DNA of 16,883 nt from Candidatus Woesearchaeota archaeon (GCA_019322375.1 JAHWIP010000054.1:1-16883), one strand, 5' to 3'; positions 5,523-13,342 are shown, counted from the first letter of the stretch. The notes: generated by a model from the sequence alone, not told the origin. Numbers and translations are program-made.

Positions 5523-7211
5523 CTACCTTGGGCACCCGCTCAAACTGCTCAGCTGCTCAAGAGAGAGGATTCCCATGTGCTTTTGTTCATCTATTACCCA
5601 GGTTGGGTAAGCCATTATGCCTGCTTCTGAGCATGCTACTTCCTGAGCCCTGTAATCCCCTTGCACTCCGCACTCAGCATAAGTTATCTTGTTTATATCT
5701 GTGCCAAACATGTCTTTTTGTTTTTTTGTGCTTGAATCCCAGTAAGCACCGTAAAGAACTGCTTCTTTAGCTGTTAAGCAGTCTGCAAATTCCAGTTCTT
5801 CAGGAGATATTTCTTCAGCTTCTTCCTCTACAACTTCTTCCTCTTCCTCAACCTCTTCTTCAGGCACCTCAACAATTATCTGTACCTCTTCCTCAACCTC
5901 TTCAACAACTTCTTCCTCTACAATCTCTTCAATTGTTTCTTCAACTTCTTCCTCTAACTCCTCTAATTCTTCTTCAAGCTCTTCTATTTCTTCCTCTAAC
6001 TCAACAATTTCTTCTTCTACAGCTTCCTCTGCTTCTTCTACTTCCTGCTCTGCTTCCTCAACAACTATCTGTATCTCTTCTTCCTCAACAGCTCCCTCTG
6101 CTTCTGCTTCTTTCTTTGCTTTTTCTTCTAAGTAATTAGTAATATCAGCTTGTTCTCTTAAGCCTGCTATAAAATCTGAGTAAAGTATTTTTTCCTGCTG
6201 GTTCTTAAGGATTAAGATTATCTGCTCCTGCACATCCCTGAAAGACATTAGCTGCTCAGGAGTCTTGTTAATAGTCATTAGTATATGATAGCCAAAGCTT
6301 GTCTTAACAACACTCATCTCTCCTGGATTCTGGCTAAAAGCTCTCTCCTCAAACTCTGCTACCATCTGGCCTCTTGGAAAAGTGTACTTGCCACAAGTCT
6401 CTGCACTTCCATCATCATCAGTGTAAAGCCACACATATGAACAGAATCTGCCTGTGTCATTATTTACAAGCTTAAATACTGTGCTGGCTCTTTCCTCTGC
6501 TTCTTCCTCTGTCCTGTTATCAGTACTTATAAGAATGTGCCTGGCTGTTACCAGCTCTGGAACCTTAAAAGTGTCTGGATTTGTGTTATAGTAATCCAAG
6601 GCGTGCGCTGTTGTAACATTAATCTTGCTCTTAACCTCTTGTTCAAATAATTTTTCTATGAGCAACTGGTTCTTTAATAGTATTCTAAAATCTGCAGGAG
6701 TAAGCTTTTTCTCCTCCAAAATATCATCTAATTGCTCCTGTGTAAGGTTATTGGCCTGCATAAATGTTTCAATGCTATTATCAACTTCTTCTTCAGTCAC
6801 ACTCAAACCCAGCTTTGATGCTTCCTGCATCATAAGGACTTCATCTATTAACTGACCAAGAAGGTCTTCTTTTGTAATAACAGACTGGTACTGCAAAGGC
6901 AGTCTTTCATAATTCTTATCAAGGTGTTCCACAGTTATAGTTTGTCCATTAACCACTGCTGCCAGCTCTCCCTGCAGTGTGAACTTCCCAAATAAGTTAG
7001 GGAAAAAAGTCTGTATAGCTGAAAAAACAGCTGCTAGTGCTAGTATCACAATCAGCACAATAAGAAGGGTCTGAATATTTTTTTCTCTCCTAGCCCTTGC
7101 TTCCTGCTTTTTAGCAACATTATTAACCTTGTAAATCTTCACACCCTTAGCATCACTTATGCGTTTTTTAGCATTAACCTTTTTTTTCATAGCTTTCTTT
7201 TTCTTAGCCAA
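5523..7211 (-). CDS. Membrane-anchored parvulin foldase with acidic spacer and redox-dead thioredoxin-like domain
   Basis: Residues are counted from the TTG at 7211 (562 aa). A Lys/Arg-rich cytoplasmic start precedes one membrane segment (about 47-68), so the rest lies outside. A SurA/PpiC-type N-terminal helical region (about 80-205) is followed by a parvulin domain (about 221-313) with the usual ARHILI opening and FGYHIL end. Residues 369-469 are almost only Glu and Val, Ile or Ala, likely a long acidic coiled coil. The C-terminus (about 475-560) follows the VKOR-associated thioredoxin type (QKDMFG, YAEC, YPTWVI, LSGC). The expected WCxxC is WDSST, so both redox cysteines are missing. The start is TTG rather than the GTG at 7220, because GGTGG (7217-7221) is then a well-placed Shine-Dalgarno. 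Probable role: folding of exported proteins. Confidence 0.85.
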   Translation of the reverse strand: MAKKKKAMKKKVNAKKRISDAKGVKIYKVNNVAKKQEARARREKNIQTLLIVLIVILALAAVFSAIQTFFPNLFGKFTLQGELAAVVNGQTITVEHLDKNYERLPLQYQSVITKEDLLGQLIDEVLMMQEASKLGLSVTEEEVDNSIETFMQANNLTQEQLDDILEEKKLTPADFRILLKNQLLIEKLFEQEVKSKINVTTAHALDYYNTNPDTFKVPELVTARHILISTDNRTEEEAEERASTVFKLVNNDTGRFCSYVWLYTDDDGSAETCGKYTFPRGQMVAEFEERAFSQNPGEMSVVKTSFGYHILMTINKTPEQLMSFRDVQEQIILILKNQQEKILYSDFIAGLREQADITNYLEEKAKKEAEAEGAVEEEEIQIVVEEAEQEVEEAEEAVEEEIVELEEEIEELEEELEELEEEVEETIEEIVEEEVVEEVEEEVQIIVEVPEEEVEEEEEVVEEEAEEISPEELEFADCLTAKEAVLYGAYWDSSTKKQKDMFGTDINKITYAECGVQGDYRAQEVACSEAGIMAYPTWVIDEQKHMGILSLEQLSSLSGCPR

Positions 7212-7216
7212 ACATA

Positions 7217-7221
7217 CCACC
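7217..7221 (-). promoter_or_regulatory. Shine-Dalgarno that decides the parvulin start
   Basis: Minus-strand GGTGG. Its GGTG core ends 6 nt before the TTG at 7211, the same spacing as in dnaG and the 14081 gene. The GTG at 7220 lies inside this motif and would have no ribosome-binding site of its own. Confidence 0.55.
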
Positions 7222-7274
7222 CCATAATTAGTAAAAGTTGGTTATCGTAACTCTTTTAGAATAGTGAAACATTT

Positions 7275-7284
7275 GTTTTTTAAA
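7275..7284 (-). promoter_or_regulatory. TATA box of the parvulin gene
   Basis: Minus-strand TTTTAAAAAA, centred near 7280. The predicted start near 7254 leaves a leader of about 40 nt to the TTG, which agrees with the presence of a Shine-Dalgarno. Confidence 0.5.
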
Positions 7285-7317
7285 AGCTTTTTGGTTGGGA
7301 TGAGTATAAAGATTAAA

Positions 7318-7329
7318 TTTATATATAAA
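7318..7329 (+). promoter_or_regulatory. TATA box of the HerA-like gene
   Basis: TTTATATATAAA, centred at 7323. The start about 26 nt downstream falls near 7349, only a few nt before the ATG at 7353, so the mRNA is leaderless or nearly so. It lies back to back with the parvulin promoter. Confidence 0.65.
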
Positions 7330-7352
7330 CAAGTAAGAGTAATTAAGTAAGA

Positions 7353-8669
7353 ATGTACGACATAATCATTGGCAGGCTTCCTGAGGACTTGAAAAGATAT
7401 GGCTCTGAAGGAACTGTTTATCTTGGCAAGCATTATGTTAAGATGGGCAGGACCACTAGCATGTCTAATAAGATTCTTCTTGATGTGATTAGAAGCCATG
7501 TTGTGTTTGTGTGCGGCAAGCGAGGAGGAGGAAAATCATATACAATGGGAGTGATTGCTGAGGGAATAACTGACCTGCCTGCTAAGATTAAGAACAATAT
7601 GGCTGTTATCATGCTGGACACCATGGGAGTTTACTGGACCATGAAATACCCAAATAAAAGAGATGAGCTTCTCTTGGAACAATGGGGTATTGAAGCAAAA
7701 GGCTTTGATATTAACATTTACACGCCAGTAGGCTACTACCAGGAGTACAAGGATAAGGGTGTGCCCACAGATGCTTCTTTTAGTATTAAGCCAGGCGAGC
7801 TTGACGGCAATGACTGGTGCCTTACCTTTGATGTTAGTCCTAATGACCCAATTGGAGTGTTAATTGAAAAAGTGATTCATGGCTTAAGAAAAGAAAGAAA
7901 AGAGTTTAGTCTTGATGATATTATCAATGCTATTAAGAATAGTAAAGCTGAAGAGAATGTAAAGAATGCAACCCTGAACTTGTTTGGAAATGCCAGTACC
8001 TGGGGCATCTTTGACATAAGAGGAACTCCTCTTAGTGAGCTTGCAAGACCAGGCCAGGTAACAGTGCTGGATGTGAGCTGCTATGCTACTCTGCCAGGAA
8101 GCTGGAGAATAAAATCCCTGGTAGTCGGTCTTGTTGCTGAAAAATTATTTATCCAGAGAATGAGAGCAAGAAAAAAAGAAGAATACCAGAAAGTGCATAA
8201 AAGTGTTTATTATTTCAGCGAGGAGGAAATAGAAAAACTGGATTTTCCAATGGTGTGGCTGGTGATTGACGAAGCACATGAACTGCTGCCCAGGGAAGGC
8301 AAAACCCTTGCTTCTGAGCCATTAAAAACCATTCTTAGGGAGGGAAGACAGCCTGGCATAAGCTTAATCCTTGCAAGCCAGCAGCCAGGAAAAATACACA
8401 CAGACGTGATGACCCAGGCAGACACTATTATATCTCACAGAATAACTGCAAAAATAGATACTGATGCTCTTGGAGCTCTTATGCAGAGCTATCTCAGAGG
8501 AAGCCTTGACAAGTACCTTGACAATCTTCCAAGAGTACAAGGAGCAGCTATTATCCTTGATGACAGCAATGAAAAGATGTACCCCATACAAGTAAGGCCC
8601 AGGATGAGCTGGCATGGAGGAGAAGCCCCCATAGCAATACAGGAGAAGGAAAAGATTTTCGGGGATTAA
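7353..8669 (+). CDS. HerA/DUF87-type P-loop ATPase
   Basis: A 438-residue ATPase of the HerA-FtsK group. Walker A is GKRGGGKS (55-62) and Walker B is VWLVIDEAHE (D306, E307). A REGRQPG stretch (329-335) likely supplies the arginine finger and ASQQP (341-345) the sensor glutamine. The N-terminal part before Walker A is only about 50 residues and contains MGRTTSM-type barrel residues, shorter than the barrel of the DNA-resection HerA. No NurA nuclease is adjacent, so this is probably a different HerA-like hexameric ATPase rather than the recombination helicase. Members of this group pump DNA or remodel macromolecules; substrate unknown here. All catalytic residues are intact. Its own near-leaderless promoter is at 7318. 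Confidence 0.85.
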   Translation: MYDIIIGRLPEDLKRYGSEGTVYLGKHYVKMGRTTSMSNKILLDVIRSHVVFVCGKRGGGKSYTMGVIAEGITDLPAKIKNNMAVIMLDTMGVYWTMKYPNKRDELLLEQWGIEAKGFDINIYTPVGYYQEYKDKGVPTDASFSIKPGELDGNDWCLTFDVSPNDPIGVLIEKVIHGLRKERKEFSLDDIINAIKNSKAEENVKNATLNLFGNASTWGIFDIRGTPLSELARPGQVTVLDVSCYATLPGSWRIKSLVVGLVAEKLFIQRMRARKKEEYQKVHKSVYYFSEEEIEKLDFPMVWLVIDEAHELLPREGKTLASEPLKTILREGRQPGISLILASQQPGKIHTDVMTQADTIISHRITAKIDTDALGALMQSYLRGSLDKYLDNLPRVQGAAIILDDSNEKMYPIQVRPRMSWHGGEAPIAIQEKEKIFGD

Positions 8670-8698
8670 GTTTTATTTCTAATAATTCTTCAACAAAA

Positions 8699-8708
8699 TT
8701 TATATATA
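8699..8708 (+). promoter_or_regulatory. TATA box of the small 102-aa gene
   Basis: TTTATATATA, centred near 8703. A start 26 nt downstream coincides with the ATG at 8730. This gives a clean leaderless gene and shows it is not simply read through from the HerA-like gene. Confidence 0.7.
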
Positions 8709-8729
8709 ACCAAAAAATTCCTTTGTTTC

Positions 8730-9038
8730 ATGCCTTTTAGCAAAACTTTTCCAAAAACAACTGATAAAAGTGTTTATCCCAAGTGGATAGAGGTTTTCTT
8801 GTCAGAAGCAGAGGAAAAAGAGCAGGAAGAACTGTGCAGAAAAGAAAACATTAAGTTAATGCAGGAGTGCATTGATGATGCAAAAAAGATTTTTTCTGAG
8901 AAAAAACTAAAGGATTACCAGACAGATATTATAAGGCTGGCTGTTGCGCTTTTTGAGAAAAGAGCATCACATTCTGTTTACTGGAAAGAGTCAAAAGCCA
9001 AGGAGAAGTTTGACAAAGAATATACACAACAGAAATAA
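8730..9038 (+). CDS. Small conserved-looking protein of unknown function
   Basis: A 102-residue, charged, mostly helical soluble protein with no signal peptide. The N-terminus (1-22) is Pro/Lys/Thr-containing (MPFSKTFPKT, then SVYPKW) and the rest (24-98) looks like two or three amphipathic helices rich in Glu and Lys. Aromatic and His residues cluster near the end (KRASHSVYWKES). I do not recognise a family. A well-placed TATA box, leaderless start and ordinary codon use argue that it is real. It lies 60 nt after the HerA-like ATPase on the same strand and ends 10 nt from the converging CBS gene. Confidence 0.75.
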   Translation: MPFSKTFPKTTDKSVYPKWIEVFLSEAEEKEQEELCRKENIKLMQECIDDAKKIFSEKKLKDYQTDIIRLAVALFEKRASHSVYWKESKAKEKFDKEYTQQK

Positions 9039-9048
9039 CAAAAAACCA

Positions 9049-9975
9049 TTATTTCTTTTTAGGTGTTTCTTCTTCAGGAACTTTTTCTTGTTCACGCACC
9101 TTATCATATAAGATTATGCTTCCTGCCCTTTTTACATTATACTTTGCTTCTTTTTCTTGTTTTGCTTTTTTAGCCTCAACAAAATCCTTGTTCTTCTCTA
9201 TAAACGAGTAAAGTTTTCTTGCAACATCTGTCTGGGTTATTATGCCCTGAGTCTTATTCCCAGCCACTACTGAGAGCCTTCTAAAATTATGCTCCAGCAT
9301 AATCTTATTTATCTGGAAAAGGTCAAAACCAGGGCTTATACAGATAACAGGGCTTGACATAAGGTCCTCCATATAAGAATTCATTAGTTTGTTAGGGTTA
9401 AGAAAAAACTCACTGACAATATCAAACTCTGTGAAAACCCCTTTGATTTGCTCTTTATTAGTCACAAGCACAGAACCAATATCCTTGGAAGCCATAATCT
9501 TCTTGGCTTTTAAGAACTTATCATCTTCAGCTACTGTGAGCACATTCCTGGTCATGACCTCCTTTACAAGAGGAGCTGGTGGATAAGGGCTTTTTAGCTC
9601 AGCAGCCACCCTGCACAAATCAGTCTGGGTTAGAATACCCTTTAACTCATCATTCTCAACTATGACCAGTTTCCTGAAATTATGGGTCTTCATTATTTTC
9701 TGGGCTTCAAAAAGGTCAAGATGAGTATCCACTGTGAAGAGCTTCTTAGTCATGATGTCATTAACAAGCATATCCCCTGGGTGGGCTTTTTCCATGCTCA
9801 GCTTCTTAATAAAATCCCTTTCAGTTAGTATGCCAACAGGCTTATCACCTTCCAGCACAACAACACAGGAAACCTTGGCTCCTATCATGGTGTGAGCAGC
9901 TTCTGTAAGGTTATCTCCTTTATGAACGCACACCACGTCCTTTGTCATGATATCTTTTACTCTGAACGTCTTCAA
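9049..9975 (-). CDS. Four-CBS-domain protein (two Bateman modules)
   Basis: A 308-residue soluble protein made of four CBS repeats, at about 6-60, 71-125, 137-191 and 202-256. Each carries the adenosine-ligand signature G-h-x-T-x-x-D: GILTERD (48-54), GILTQTD (113-119), GVFTEFD (179-185) and GIITQTD (244-250), so all four sites could bind nucleotides such as AMP, ATP or S-adenosylmethionine. A Lys/Glu-rich tail (257-308) follows. There is no fused catalytic domain, so it probably acts as an energy or nucleotide sensor on a partner that is not visible. The start codon is TTG (9973-9975); the nearest upstream ATG is out of frame and closes at once. No Shine-Dalgarno is seen. It converges on the 102-aa gene. 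Confidence 0.88.
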   Translation of the reverse strand: MKTFRVKDIMTKDVVCVHKGDNLTEAAHTMIGAKVSCVVVLEGDKPVGILTERDFIKKLSMEKAHPGDMLVNDIMTKKLFTVDTHLDLFEAQKIMKTHNFRKLVIVENDELKGILTQTDLCRVAAELKSPYPPAPLVKEVMTRNVLTVAEDDKFLKAKKIMASKDIGSVLVTNKEQIKGVFTEFDIVSEFFLNPNKLMNSYMEDLMSSPVICISPGFDLFQINKIMLEHNFRRLSVVAGNKTQGIITQTDVARKLYSFIEKNKDFVEAKKAKQEKEAKYNVKRAGSIILYDKVREQEKVPEEETPKKK

Positions 9976-9990
9976 CTCATAATAACAATT

Positions 9991-10002
9991 AACATAAAAT
10001 TT
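9991..10002 (-). promoter_or_regulatory. Possible TATA box of the CBS gene
   Basis: Minus-strand AAATTTTATGTT. The predicted start falls close to the TTG at 9975, which would make this a leaderless mRNA with a TTG start. An alternative box (GATTTATAAT) lies at about 10024-10033. Weak. Confidence 0.35.
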
Positions 10003-10116
10003 TTTCTTTTTGAACAGTCCTAGGATTATAAATCACCTCTTATGCTTATCAAAAAATAGTATTCAGTGTTTTATTATTTAAATGTTGCGAATAACCAAAT
10101 AGAAGAGGATAGTGTA

Positions 10117-10166
10117 CTAAGAAAAAAACAAAGAAAAGAAAAACAAAGAAAAAACAGAGAAAAAAT
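10117..10166 (-). terminator. T-rich terminator after the 10167 lipoprotein gene
   Basis: On the minus strand, immediately after the stop codon, come repeated T runs of 5-7 broken by C or G (TTTTTTCTCTGTTTTTTC and so on). Typical of archaeal T-tract termination. The remaining DNA up to the CBS promoter shows no gene. Confidence 0.55.
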
Positions 10167-10937
10167 TTATTCCTCAAACTGGTGGTCTAATTGCTCCAGG
10201 TTTATCTGGGTGGCCATGTCTCTGAACTCATATACCTTGTCATTAAAGGTCATCTTTAGAGGTATGCCAAAGAATGAGTCAACAAACATAACCCCGGGCT
10301 TGCCTTTAATCTCAAAGCTCACTTCCAAAGCATTTCTGTTCTCAAGAGTCTGAGACCTGCCTGTGAGTTCTGCCTTGGTTATCTTAGCAGCCCAGTCAAA
10401 AGGAGTTTCTATAAAATAGTCATCAAAATCAGCTCTGAAAGGCTTGTCCTTGTCTGGACATGTTCCCCTGTCCCTGTTCTCACAGTAAGCAACAGAGGTT
10501 TTTTTAACCAAGTCCAAGTACACTGTGTCATAAGATTCTTTTTCAGTAAACCTGACTTTGCTGTCAAGATTTATTTTCATCTTCTCCCTTGAAGTATAAT
10601 AAGTGTTCTCTGGCAGAACATCAGGTGACTCCACATATGAATACTGCAGACTCATAACCTTGTCAAGCTTGTCAAACAAAGCCTGTGCCTCATCTGAGAT
10701 AAAGATGTCGTAATCCTCTATTTCTTCCTCTTCCTCCTCTACTTCTATCAGCACAACCTCATCTTCTCCTGCTTCAGGCTCTTGCTCTTCCTCTTCCTCA
10801 ATAACCGGGCACTTAGCCGGGTCTAAAACCTGTCTTCCATCAGCACACACATAATACTTGGTCACTGGCAAACAGCCATTAATAAACAATAAAACCAGTG
10901 CTAAGCCAAGCACTCCTAAAAAGAACTCTTTTTTCAT
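10167..10937 (-). CDS. Lipoprotein with acidic linker, function unknown
   Basis: A 256-residue protein with a signal peptide and lipobox INGC (Cys22). Just after it is a small two-cysteine motif, YYVCADGRQVLDPAKC (28-43), seen in many surface proteins of DPANN archaea as I recall. A strongly acidic stretch (46-75) links to a folded domain (about 80-256) of alternating strands with two cysteines (C152, C160). The end, VFGIPLKM-like (FFGIPLKMTFNDKVYEF), resembles the lipid-carrier LolA/LppX fold in pattern, but this is only a suggestion. The start is supported by a Shine-Dalgarno (GGGGGTGG, 10944-10951) 6 nt upstream and a TATA box at 10987-10996, giving a leader of about 28 nt. Transcribed separately from the gene before it. 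Confidence 0.75.
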   Translation of the reverse strand: MKKEFFLGVLGLALVLLFINGCLPVTKYYVCADGRQVLDPAKCPVIEEEEEQEPEAGEDEVVLIEVEEEEEEIEDYDIFISDEAQALFDKLDKVMSLQYSYVESPDVLPENTYYTSREKMKINLDSKVRFTEKESYDTVYLDLVKKTSVAYCENRDRGTCPDKDKPFRADFDDYFIETPFDWAAKITKAELTGRSQTLENRNALEVSFEIKGKPGVMFVDSFFGIPLKMTFNDKVYEFRDMATQINLEQLDHQFEE

Positions 10938-10986
10938 AAAAAACCACCCCCTTATGAACCTGTTTTTAACCCTGAAATAAAGGCTT

Positions 10987-10996
10987 ATTTATAAAA
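10987..10996 (-). promoter_or_regulatory. TATA box of the 10167 lipoprotein gene
   Basis: Minus-strand TTTATAAATA, centred near 10991, predicting a start near 10965. The resulting leader holds the Shine-Dalgarno GGGGGTGG. The box lies within 25 nt of the preceding gene's stop. Confidence 0.6.
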
Positions 10997-11011
10997 ATTC
11001 TTATTTCTCAA

Positions 11012-12295
11012 TCAGAACTTTATTACCTTTGTCCCTCTTTTTAAGTGCAGGAACACAACCACACCCATTATTATCAAGCCGCCCAGTATGATTGCGAGTG
11101 TGGCAAAAAGATTTGTTTTTTCTCCTCTTTCTTTTTTAAGTTTTTCTTTTTCTAAATCTGATATTGGTGTTGGTTGCTCCTCATCAGGGAGCTTTTCTTC
11201 TCCAGTCCTCATATCATCTGCTTCCAGGAGGCTCAGAGTAATTGTTATGTTTTCCTCATCCTTTCCATCACTAACAGTGATATGGTCTGTGTATTCCCCT
11301 GGTTCAAGGCCAGAGGTGTTAATATATATAGGGATGGTTGCTGAGTCTTTATGAGGAATAGTAACCTTGCTGGTTACATGGTAAACAAAGTTTGTTGTAA
11401 AGCTAATGTTAAAATCCTTTTCTGTGCCCCTAAGATTATATATAGTTAAGTAGTGCTCTAAAAAGCCTGGAACCATAGTGGTTATAGACAGGTAGTTAGG
11501 CTCTACTAAGAACTGCTGGGTAGGGGTGTAGTTTATCAGAGGCATTGCTCCGCCTCCACCGCCTCCGCCTCCACCGCCTGAATGAATTATTATGTTAACA
11601 ATGCTGACATTGGGTGCTGCTTGTATTCTAAAAGTCTTGTTGTTTGAGAGGTTAAAGTCATAAAAAGTTGCTCTTGCATTTGAGACTTGGAGATGGTACT
11701 CTGAGCTCCTGTTTATAAGGGTGTTATTCTCGATAAGATATAAAACATAGTCTTGATAATCAGTGCTCACACTTATGTTTGCACTTGCATTTATGAGCGG
11801 ACAGCAGGATTCAAACACCATGGTTCTCTCATAATAAGAATCACCTGTATATATCACATCACTTGTTATTAAGGGTGCTGAGACTTCAAAATAGATAAAT
11901 GTGTCTTTTATTGATTTATCAGCTTCCCATGTGAGCTCAGTCCCATTAACAGTCACATTCTTAATGCTTCCTGACTCGTTAATATACCAGTCAAGCCCGC
12001 ATTCAAAGCCTGTTGGTTTGTCCAAGGTAAGGTTCATGGTTATATTGTCATAGTATATAACATGCATATTCATTGTTATGTTGCTTCCATTTACAAGCAC
12101 ATTATCCAGCTGGGTCCTGTTACTAGTATCAAAAACTGCGTGCATTATTGATACTGTGACATTAAAGGAATCAATAACAGGAATCCCTGTGATTATGCTC
12201 TCTGGAATGCTTGGAAAAAGAAGGGATATGCTCATTATTAGAAAGATTAAAACGCAAAGAGTGATTAGGAGAGTGTTATTGTTTCTCAAGCTCAT
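11012..12295 (-). CDS. Membrane-anchored surface protein with glycine tract
   Basis: A 427-residue protein with an N-terminal hydrophobic segment (about 7-29) and a C-terminal membrane anchor (about 396-417) followed by a basic tail, so it is probably an extracellular protein held at the C-terminus. It is rich in N-x-S/T sequons, consistent with N-glycosylated archaeal envelope proteins. The first half (35-235) is strand-rich with a CC pair. Ten consecutive glycines (near 241-250) form a hinge, encoded by two perfect 15-bp tandem copies. An Ig-like domain follows (about 262-358; LSITTMVPGFLEHYLTIYN). Function unknown. Its start overlaps the end of the upstream His-tail gene by 20 nt and it has no promoter or Shine-Dalgarno of its own, so it is translationally coupled. 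Confidence 0.8.
   Translation of the reverse strand: MSLRNNNTLLITLCVLIFLIMSISLLFPSIPESIITGIPVIDSFNVTVSIMHAVFDTSNRTQLDNVLVNGSNITMNMHVIYYDNITMNLTLDKPTGFECGLDWYINESGSIKNVTVNGTELTWEADKSIKDTFIYFEVSAPLITSDVIYTGDSYYERTMVFESCCPLINASANISVSTDYQDYVLYLIENNTLINRSSEYHLQVSNARATFYDFNLSNNKTFRIQAAPNVSIVNIIIHSGGGGGGGGGGAMPLINYTPTQQFLVEPNYLSITTMVPGFLEHYLTIYNLRGTEKDFNISFTTNFVYHVTSKVTIPHKDSATIPIYINTSGLEPGEYTDHITVSDGKDEENITITLSLLEADDMRTGEEKLPDEEQPTPISDLEKEKLKKERGEKTNLFATLAIILGGLIIMGVVVFLHLKRGTKVIKF
11549..11578 (-). repeat. Two perfect 15-bp tandem copies encoding Gly10
   Basis: Minus-strand GGCGGTGGAGGCGGA occurs twice in direct succession, encoding ten glycines. The GC content is far above the surrounding gene. 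It probably serves as a flexible hinge and may vary in copy number. Confidence 0.85.
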
Positions 12296-13304
12296 TTTTT
12301 ATCAGTTCCAGCATTTCCTGCCTTGTGGTCTTTGTGAAGAGCTTGTTGGCAAGTTCCTGTTCTCCTAGGCTATGAGCTGCCCATGCTGCAAAGTCATTCC
12401 TTGTAGAAGTCAAATGATGGTTAAAAGTGTGTTCATCCATATTTTGTAGAACATGATACATGTCTTCCAAGTCTCTTAGTTTTCTTCCGTCTTTTAAATG
12501 AAAATACTGGTCTGGACTTAGTTCTTTTCCTTTTTTAACAAGATGCGCCTGGTGCTCAACAGGTTTCTGATGCTCTTCATGATGCTCTTTGGAATGCTCT
12601 ATAGGATGTTCTTTAGGATGCTCTTCAGGGCGCTTTTTAGGTTCATGGGTTTCATGAGTGAACTGTGGTTTTACTAGTGGTAATCCAGATTCAGGCTTTG
12701 TAACAGGCTCATGCTTGGGCTTGGTTATTTTTGATTCTGGCTTCTTTTTTATGATTTTCTCAGATATTAAGTCGCTCTTCTTCCAAATCAACACCACTAG
12801 TGCAAAAAGAATTATGATTATTATTGGTATAAACACCCATTTAGGAAACCCAGGTTTTCCTGTTATTAGAGCAGGCTTTTCTTCTTCTGCTCCTTCTGGT
12901 CTTGGCACTACTTTAACCTTAAAGTTCCTGTCATATCTTATTCCAATAGGAATCTGTCCTTCTCCTCTGCCAACAGGAGAAACTAAGTAGTTAATATTAT
13001 ATATGTCGCCTGGCTGAGCATCTTCTGGCACAGTGATGTTGATAAAGACATGCCTGTCAAAAGTCCCAGTAGGAACTCTTAACTCTGGGCCTCCAGCAAG
13101 GTTCGCTATACTGCTGTCAACATCTACATTAACAGTTGTATCTGGTCCGTCCTTGTTCTGCACTTCTAATTTGAACATGTAATTCTGGCCAGGATAAAGC
13201 TCTAAAGTATTATCCTCCATGTATTGATAGCCTATTCCAAAAGCACATACACTAGCAGAAAGAAGTATTACTAAAAGTAAATAAATTAATATATTCACCC
13301 TCAT
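12276..13304 (-). CDS. Single-span membrane protein with His-rich cytoplasmic tail
   Basis: A 342-residue protein. A signal peptide (1-21) leads to a strand-rich extracellular domain (22-138) opening with IGYQYMEDNTLELYPGQNY, a membrane span (about 155-172) and a basic stop. The cytoplasmic part has Pro/Lys-rich DNA-like charge (175-215), then a His/Glu-rich run (about 216-255) with EHP and EH steps. The C-terminal domain (263-342), YFHLKDGRKLRDLEDMYHVL, resembles the archaeal DUF5752 type, from memory. The extracellular half and membrane region are paralogous to the next gene upstream, which lacks the tail. The His run could bind metal. BRE and TATA at 13326-13342 make it leaderless. The following surface gene starts inside its last codons. 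Confidence 0.82.
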   Translation of the reverse strand: MRVNILIYLLLVILLSASVCAFGIGYQYMEDNTLELYPGQNYMFKLEVQNKDGPDTTVNVDVDSSIANLAGGPELRVPTGTFDRHVFINITVPEDAQPGDIYNINYLVSPVGRGEGQIPIGIRYDRNFKVKVVPRPEGAEEEKPALITGKPGFPKWVFIPIIIIILFALVVLIWKKSDLISEKIIKKKPESKITKPKHEPVTKPESGLPLVKPQFTHETHEPKKRPEEHPKEHPIEHSKEHHEEHQKPVEHQAHLVKKGKELSPDQYFHLKDGRKLRDLEDMYHVLQNMDEHTFNHHLTSTRNDFAAWAAHSLGEQELANKLFTKTTRQEMLELIKNELEKQ

Positions 13305-13342
13305 AAAACATTTTCTTAATATAGTGGTTAATAAACTTTTCG
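13150..13342. repeat. Duplicated promoter and 5' coding block, copy 1
   Basis: Matches 13807-14000. Positions 13150-13232 equal 13807-13889 over 83 bp without a change, and 13272-13342 equals 13929-14000 apart from a single inserted base. The 39 bp between, encoding the signal peptide, differ at many sites. Beyond both ends similarity falls off sharply. Confidence 0.9.
13326..13342 (-). promoter_or_regulatory. BRE/TATA promoter of the His-tail paralog
   Basis: Minus-strand CGAAAAGTTTATTAACC, with BRE CGAAAAG and TATA GTTTATTAA. The start predicted 26 nt downstream is at about 13305, beside the ATG (13304). The same sequence stands before the second paralog at 13984-14000. Confidence 0.72.

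Noticed and set aside
5933..6139. Leu-rich plus-strand ORF opposite the acidic spacer
   Set aside because: It is the antisense shadow of GAA/GAG repeats.
7218..7220. GTG as start of the parvulin gene
   Set aside because: It lies inside the GGTGG ribosome site that serves the TTG at 7211; kept only as an alternative.
8210..8615. Minus-strand ORFs inside the HerA-like gene
   Set aside because: They overlap an intact conserved ATPase and show no motif of their own.
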